This document shows, piece by piece, positions 7,286-10,372 of a DNA stretch of 10,372 nt. Numbering within the stretch: the first letter of the stretch is position 1; the number at the start of each line of letters is the position of its first letter. Both the position numbers and the translations under genes were made by a program. Origin of the DNA: Puniceicoccales bacterium (GTDB taxonomy: Bacteria; Verrucomicrobiota; Verrucomicrobiia; Opitutales; JAIRKQ01); contig JAISBO010000035.1 in NCBI GenBank assembly GCA_031266155.1, positions 1-10,372 on the forward strand, given 5' to 3'. The notes under the pieces were generated by a model. That model did not search any database. It was not told where the DNA came from and saw only the letters and a list, made by a program, of their open reading frames with translations.

Positions 7286-7482
7286 TCTGGGGAAATCCTA
7301 CAACAAAAACTTTTTTTTAAAAGCAAAATAAAAGAAATACCCATCGCCCACACCGTAAATTTTATTTCCTCTGCTCCCGTTTCCATTCCATTTCCGTCGA
7401 ACTTCTTATGGGAAACCAAATGGCCCCAGAAAAGTTGAGTAACTCTGATAAAATATTGACATCCGACTAATATCTTTTTCAA
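7282..7482 (-). CDS. doubtful small membrane ORF upstream of trxB
   Basis: A minus-strand frame runs from TTG 7482 to a TGA that overlaps the trxB ATG as ATGA. Its last 34 codons, from an internal ATG at 7386, read METGAEEIKFTVWAMGISFI followed by LLLKKSFCCRISPE: an acidic start, a short hydrophobic stretch and a basic Cys-containing tail. That looks like a tiny single-span membrane peptide. Against it, the upstream half shows no family resemblance, there is no good ribosome-binding site, and TTGAAA at 7477-7482 could instead be a -35 element for trxB. The ATGA overlap may be chance. I report it because this 311-bp gap has no better explanation; it may be untranslated leader. Confidence 0.2.
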   Translation of the reverse strand: MKKILVGCQYFIRVTQLFWGHLVSHKKFDGNGMETGAEEIKFTVWAMGISFILLLKKSFCCRISPE

Positions 7483-7547
7483 ATGGGGTAAATGAAATTT
7501 ACGGTTAAACTACGAACGTGTTGAAAGGTTTTTTAGAGTTGCATTCT

Positions 7548-7577
7548 TTGTTTTGGTTTGCAAGGTGTGTTTATTAA
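7548..7577 (+). promoter_or_regulatory. possible promoter of the symporter gene
   Basis: TTGTTT (7548-7553) and TATTAA (7572-7577) are spaced 18 bases apart, a weak match to the sigma-70 consensus, about 20 bases before the ATG at 7597. Transcription would start a few bases before the ATG, so the message would be nearly leaderless. That would agree with the absence of a Shine-Dalgarno site. The assignment rests on short matches only. Confidence 0.25.
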
Positions 7578-7596
7578 TCTTTAGTTTTCCGTTTGT

Positions 7597-8745
7597 ATGC
7601 GTAAAAAAATTTCATTCGTCCTAATTTCCTTAGTTGTGCTTGCACTCATAGGCGGCGAGGTTTTGCCGTTGCCTGTGTTACGTTTGTTTCTTGCAATCAG
7701 CGTGACGCTACAATCGGTCATAACCTTCGCTTTGCCAGCACTGATTTTTTGCCTAATTTTTTCAACATTCCAACGGCTCGGGAAAAATGCTTCGAGAATT
7801 TTTATCGTCGCCTTGGTTTTGCTTTGCTGTTCGAACTTTTTGGCAACCTATATGAGCCATTTTATCGGAGAAATAATACATGGCATGGATCTGTCGTTGG
7901 TGCAAATATCAGCAAACAAAGAGTTAACACCTAGCTTTAACTTTAAACTTCCAAAAATTATTCCAAATGCACTGGCCATGGTTGTGGCAATGATTTGTGG
8001 AATTTTCGTTCCAAAGGTTGCACCGATTGGAGCCCAGAAAGTGTCCATAATCGTGGATAAGTTCGTTTCTCTTTTTTTGAAATGCATAGGATTTGTGGTG
8101 CCGTTTTTTCTATTCGGGTTTTTGCTAAAGATGCAATATGATGGAATTGTCATGGTGCTTATCCGCCAATATGTTGTCATAGTTGCGATCATCGTCGTTG
8201 CCATAGTTTCCTACCTTTTACTTTTCTATTTCCTTGTGAATAGGATGAATCCAAGGGCAACTTTTATGGCAATGAAAAATATGATCCCCGCTGTCCTATG
8301 TGCGTTTGGAACTATGTCGAGCGCTTCAGCACTGCCATACACACTCACTGCCGTGGAAAAAAATTCTAAAAACAAGGCTCTGGCGAAGTCCATTGTTTCG
8401 ATCACCACGAATATCCACCTAATCGGCGATTGCATAGCAATTCCTATTTTTATCTATGCGATCCTCAAGAGTTACGGCATGCCACAGCCATCGCAGCTCT
8501 TGTACCTAGCATTTGTCCTGCAATTCGTAGCAGCAAAATTTTCAGTCGCCGCAGTCCCGGCGGGCGGAATAATCGTCATGTTGCCTATCATTGAACGGTG
8601 TTTCGGTTTCAATGGTGCGATGTCATCCCTAATACTTTCGCTATACATACTCATGGATCCAATTTGCACATCGGCAAATGTCCTTGGAAACGGTGCATTT
8701 GCCCAGCTTATCGACAAAATTGCCACGCATCTTCACAGCAAATAA
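7597..8745 (+). CDS. divergent DAACS-family (dicarboxylate/amino acid:cation) symporter
   Basis: This 382-residue protein consists almost wholly of hydrophobic segments and matches the sodium:dicarboxylate symporter family in its C-terminal half. The re-entrant loop HP1 is seen as FGTMSSASALPYTL (237-250), matching the family FGTSSSAATLP. HP2 is seen as AAVPAGGIIVML. The last core helix reads LMDPICTSANVLGNG (352-366), matching LDMARTxxNVxGD. Key residues differ from well-studied members. The Arg that binds the substrate side-chain carboxylate is Cys357, as in neutral amino acid exchangers. The closing Asp of NVxGD, a sodium ligand, is Asn365. The NMDGT motif of helix 7 is replaced by TNIHLIGDC (271-279). 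Asp354 and Asn361, which hold the substrate amino group and backbone, are kept. Acidic dicarboxylates are therefore unlikely substrates and cation coupling may differ; the true substrate cannot be read from sequence. It stands alone, with no Shine-Dalgarno. Confidence 0.85.
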   Translation: MRKKISFVLISLVVLALIGGEVLPLPVLRLFLAISVTLQSVITFALPALIFCLIFSTFQRLGKNASRIFIVALVLLCCSNFLATYMSHFIGEIIHGMDLSLVQISANKELTPSFNFKLPKIIPNALAMVVAMICGIFVPKVAPIGAQKVSIIVDKFVSLFLKCIGFVVPFFLFGFLLKMQYDGIVMVLIRQYVVIVAIIVVAIVSYLLLFYFLVNRMNPRATFMAMKNMIPAVLCAFGTMSSASALPYTLTAVEKNSKNKALAKSIVSITTNIHLIGDCIAIPIFIYAILKSYGMPQPSQLLYLAFVLQFVAAKFSVAAVPAGGIIVMLPIIERCFGFNGAMSSLILSLYILMDPICTSANVLGNGAFAQLIDKIATHLHSK

Positions 8746-8816
8746 AATAGTCGGAGTGAACATGCAAAAAAAGCCTTGCGTTTTTGTCTAGGGTATGTTT
8801 ATTGCAATCAATTCAT

Positions 8817-9134
8817 ATGAAGGCAGTTATTAGGACACAAGGCAAACAATTTACCATACAGGAGGGGGATGTTTTGTTCGTGGATAGGTATGTTGATTCT
8901 TCTGCTGGAGATGAAGTGGTGATAAAGGATATCCTGTTGCTGAGTGAAGGTGATGATACTAAAATAGGAACCCCTTTGGTTCCTGGAGTTAGTGTTAAAG
9001 CGAAAATTTTAGAAAATAAGCGTGCTAAAAAGGTGATGATTTTCAAAAAAAAACGTCGCAAAGGGTATCAACGTAAACGTGGACATCGCCAAGAAATATC
9101 GGTAATTAAAATAGAATCAATCCAAAAAAGTTAG
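8817..9134 (+). CDS. rplU: 50S ribosomal protein bL21
   Basis: bL21 binds domain I of 23S rRNA in the large subunit. The 105 residues show the family features: MKAVIRTQGKQFTIQEGD at the start, a central acidic beta region, and the basic KKVMIFKKKRRKGYQRKRGHRQ stretch (broken here as KKVMIFKKKRRKG and YQRKRGHRQ) followed by a short strand. Length is normal (E. coli 103). ATG 8817 is chosen because all bL21 proteins begin right at this MKAVI/MYAVI motif; the frame is open 11 codons further up but those residues do not belong. No Shine-Dalgarno is seen; TTTATTGCAATCAATT precedes the start. It is cotranscribed with rpmA, 12 bases downstream. Confidence 0.97.
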   Translation: MKAVIRTQGKQFTIQEGDVLFVDRYVDSSAGDEVVIKDILLLSEGDDTKIGTPLVPGVSVKAKILENKRAKKVMIFKKKRRKGYQRKRGHRQEISVIKIESIQKS

Positions 9135-9146
9135 GCGAGGTTTATC

Positions 9147-9401
9147 ATGGCACACAAAAAGGGACAAGGAACGTCTAGAAATGGACGGGATAGCGCCGGC
9201 AGAAGGCTTGGAGTAAAAAAATACGATGGAGAAATCGTTAGCGCAGGAAGTATTTTGATACGGCAACGGGGAACAAGGTTTCATCCTGGAAACAACGTTG
9301 GCTGTGGCCGTGACCATACCCTATTCGCTCTCATCGATGGAATTGTCAAATGGGACGGCAAGCACCGCAAAGTCGCTGTAAAAAACGCTGAGGCTTTATA
9401 A
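9147..9401 (+). CDS. rpmA: 50S ribosomal protein bL27
   Basis: bL27 sits at the peptidyl-transferase centre, where its N-terminal tail contacts the P-site tRNA. The 84-residue protein starts MAHKKGQGTSRNGRDS, the usual tail, and continues with RRLGVKKYDGEIVSAGSI and RQRGTRFHPGNNVGCGRDHT. It has the standard mature N-terminus, without the extra cleaved leader known from Firmicutes. GAGG lies about seven bases before ATG 9147, a good ribosome-binding site. obgE commonly follows rpmA in bacteria; here a transposon remnant begins within a few bases of the stop codon instead. Confidence 0.98.
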   Translation: MAHKKGQGTSRNGRDSAGRRLGVKKYDGEIVSAGSILIRQRGTRFHPGNNVGCGRDHTLFALIDGIVKWDGKHRKVAVKNAEAL

Positions 9402-9831
9402 TAAACCTACGCGAAACTTAAAAAAGAGGGCCAAAAATGAAAGTGATAATAGCCGTGCAAATGGCAGAATAGGCGGATTATGGGGAGTGGAAACAGGAAA
9501 GTGTTTCACCGAAAAAATTTTTAAATTTTCCGATCATAGTCTCCACGGCCGACCGTTTTTTTAGGAATTTTTTTCTCCCCGGGAGTTTGGAACTATGTTT
9601 TAGCGGTGTTTGCAATGAGCCGTATCCTCTTTTTGCCAAAGAATCTTTGAGGGTGGTGAAATGCATCCACTATCGCCGACTACTGTCCCCGCATAGCCAG
9701 CGAGCACTTCTTTGGCACAGGAAACATCGTGTAAATTCCCTGGTTTTGGGAAAATTTCACAAATTTTTGGCGTACATTCAGGACGAGATGCAATTTTTTT
9801 CTCTTTTATTTTGAGTTTCGCGTAGAGTTTA
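9402..9831. mobile_element. degenerate short IS derivative with terminal inverted repeats (MITE-like)
   Basis: The two ends are inverted copies of each other. The left end (9402-9428) reads TAAAC then CTACGCGAAACT, then T, then an A-rich run ending in GAG. The right end (9801-9831), read on the minus strand, gives TAAACT then CTACGCGAAACT, then C, then a similar A-rich run ending in GAG. Twelve bases are identical in the core, and the flanking part matches with small gaps. The total is about 430 bp, too short for a full IS of the family suggested by its contents (about 1 kb). Between the ends lies a transposase fragment whose stop codon falls inside the left repeat, as is usual for IS elements. 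No target-site duplication is visible. It is probably an internally deleted, non-autonomous copy. The exact ends are uncertain by several bases. Confidence 0.6.
9418..9795 (-). pseudogene. C-terminal remnant of a DDE transposase (IS982/IS4/IS5-like)
   Basis: Three pieces can be joined on the minus strand. Piece one (to about 9655) reads ...ICEIFPKPGNLHDVSCAKE, then VLAGYAGTVVGDSGCIS, matching the transposase core TPGNxHD...GDKGYIS that carries the second catalytic Asp. A one-base frameshift near 9650-9662 leads to piece two, LAKRGYGSL...FLKKRSAVETMIGKFKNFFG, matching the motif KRxxIETVxxQLKN with the catalytic Glu. A TAA at 9478-9480 interrupts the frame. After it come 19 more sense codons, reading SAYSAICTAIITFIFGPLF to a TAA at 9418-9420, resembling the usual hydrophobic C-terminus. 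The N-terminal half, including the first catalytic Asp, is missing. It is therefore dead. The family is given by motif resemblance only; IS982 is the best guess. Confidence 0.65.
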
Positions 9832-9854
9832 GGGCGCCCATACGTTAAAATATT

Positions 9855-9894
9855 TACACTAGAGAATTCCCAACATAGGAAATTCTCTAGTGTA
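9855..9894. terminator. long hairpin, possible terminator
   Basis: TACACTAGAGAATT (9855-9868) is the exact reverse complement of AATTCTCTAGTGTA (9881-9894). A C-A mismatch and two further G-C pairs extend the stem to a six-base loop. On the minus strand the stem is followed by AATATTTTAACG, moderately U-rich. It could therefore end transcription of the gene entering from the right edge, about 125 bases after its stop. On the plus strand no U run follows, but the stem could still protect or end the rplU-rpmA message. An alternative is a palindromic recombination or binding site next to the mobile element. Confidence 0.45.
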
Positions 9895-10008
9895 TGCGGC
9901 AAATCGCCTAATCACCAAAGCTGTTTGCCGATTCAGCCTTGGAGGAAGTTGTCGAGCGAAATTACAGATTTCACAAGTTCAACTTCCACGACTTTCCTGG
10001 GCACACTA

Positions 10009-10046
10009 GAAACCGTGCTACCTGCGCTGAAAACCGTGCGGCCTGC
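10009..10046. repeat. degenerate 17-18-bp direct repeat across the end of the right-edge gene
   Basis: GAAACCGTGCTACCTGC (10009-10025) and GAAAACCGTGCGGCCTGC (10029-10046) are imperfect copies separated by GCT. The stop codon of the minus-strand gene at the right edge lies inside the left copy. On that strand both copies would encode CACGGTTT, so the repeat probably arose by local duplication at the 3' end of the gene. Confidence 0.5.
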
Positions 10047-10372
10047 TCCGAATAGCATCCCTATAGGGGTTAGATGGTGGTGGTGTTGCCGGTGCAGCTG
10101 ATGGAAGTGGTGGTTGTATCGGTGACTTTGCCCGTGTAACTTTTACTGCCGCTTCTATTGCCGCTTTGACTGTTGCCGCTTTGACTGTTGTTTCTTTTCT
10201 CAACTCTATGTAGAATATGTCCCTTGCTTTCGCAACTACAGCCTCCACTTCTTCCTTTAATAAAAATGTCCTTGCTTTATCCTCTATTTCTTTCCATGCA
10301 TGTTCCGCTACTTTGTCTGGTACAGATTTTTTTACGTAATTTTCTGCTTGTATTTCTTTAAGTACATCCTCA
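10018..10372 (-). CDS. C-terminal part of an unrecognised Lys/Ala-rich helical protein with a proline-rich tail (partial)
   Basis: The minus-strand frame is open from the right edge to the TAG at 10018-10020, giving 117 codons; the N-terminus lies outside the window. The visible part begins EDVLKEIQAENYVKK. It is strongly helical and charged up to about residue 80 (EHAWKEIEDKARTFLLKEEV, then VVAKARDIFYIELRKE). A repeat KAATVKAAIEAAVK follows, and then a proline-rich tail (IQPPLPSAAPATPPPSNPYR) ending in basic residues. No signal peptide, membrane segment or enzyme motif is visible in this part. A 15-bp perfect tandem duplication (10158-10187) encodes the repeated Lys-Ala-Ala-Thr-Val. The even codon pattern across the edge supports a real gene. 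I do not recognise the family. Confidence 0.55.
   Translation of the reverse strand, partial: EDVLKEIQAENYVKKSVPDKVAEHAWKEIEDKARTFLLKEEVEAVVAKARDIFYIELRKETTVKAATVKAAIEAAVKVTRAKSPIQPPLPSAAPATPPPSNPYRDAIRSRPHGFQRR
10158..10187 (-). repeat. perfect 15-bp tandem duplication inside the right-edge gene
   Basis: TTGCCGCTTTGACTG occurs twice in direct succession (10158-10172 and 10173-10187), and a further TTG follows. The unit is five codons and keeps the minus-strand frame, encoding a repeated Thr-Val-Lys-Ala-Ala. Such in-frame units change copy number by slippage without breaking the protein. Confidence 0.85.

Noticed and set aside
6897..7331. Plus-strand open frame of 144 codons opposite trxB
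   Set aside because: It lies antisense to the conserved FAD-binding part of TrxB and has no recognisable features.
8762..8788. GCAAAAAAAGCCTTGC followed by TTTTT as a terminator of the symporter gene
   Set aside because: The stem has only about four base pairs; too weak to call.
9600..9902. Minus-strand 100-codon frame as an intact gene starting at 9902
   Set aside because: Its start lies outside the inverted-repeat element and it reads through the hairpin and the right end; only the part from about 9795 resembles a protein family, and that is a broken transposase.
9912..10055. Plus-strand frame of 48 codons reading SPKLFADSALEEVVERNYRF and ending near the degenerate repeat
   Set aside because: It has no ATG/GTG start, overlaps the end of the better-supported minus-strand gene, and its last residues simply reflect the DNA repeat. 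It might be a decayed gene end, but I cannot support it.

Overview
This is a 10.4 kb stretch of an AT-rich bacterial chromosome (roughly 40% GC by eye). The gene content suggests a Gram-negative-type member of the PVC superphylum, most likely Verrucomicrobiota (Opitutales/Puniceicoccales-like). The main clues are a chromosomal McsA/McsB pair, a free-standing bacterial AP2-like protein, a signal peptidase I with a large insert, a ComEC without its C-terminal nuclease-like domain, and many genes without a Shine-Dalgarno site. The lineage is inferred from family knowledge; no rRNA is present to confirm it. Decayed transposon material and weak initiation signals would fit a host-associated or otherwise relaxed genome, but that is speculative.

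Layout from left to right. Positions 1-360 hold a pyrimidine-rich tract with no convincing gene, followed by a tRNA-Val(UAC) on the minus strand. Next is comEC (minus), which diverges across about 109 bp from a gene for a two-repeat AP2-like DNA-binding protein (plus). Two plus-strand genes follow: a YggU/DUF167 gene and lepB, which overlap as ATGA. Converging on lepB is the minus-strand operon trxB-mcsA-mcsB (thioredoxin reductase, then activator and kinase of protein arginine phosphorylation), with a possible 34-codon ORF after mcsB. A 311-bp divergent region separates trxB from a plus-strand DAACS-type symporter whose substrate and cation motifs are altered. rplU and rpmA (ribosomal proteins bL21 and bL27) follow.

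Just after rpmA, where obgE often lies, is a ~430-bp element with inverted-repeat ends. It contains the broken C-terminal half of a DDE transposase on the minus strand, so it is a MITE-like derivative or decayed IS. To its right are a long hairpin, a small degenerate repeat, and the C-terminal part of an unrecognised Lys/Ala-rich helical protein with a proline-rich tail, running in from the right edge on the minus strand.

Functional themes are DNA uptake (ComEC), protein export (LepB), redox and protein quality control (TrxB with McsAB), solute uptake and translation. The points most worth a second look are the altered symporter, the AP2-like protein facing comEC, the short transposon derivative with inverted ends, the unusual tRNA-Val and the candidate small proteins. 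No defence system, CRISPR array or phage module is visible, and I do not see a clear wholly new system.
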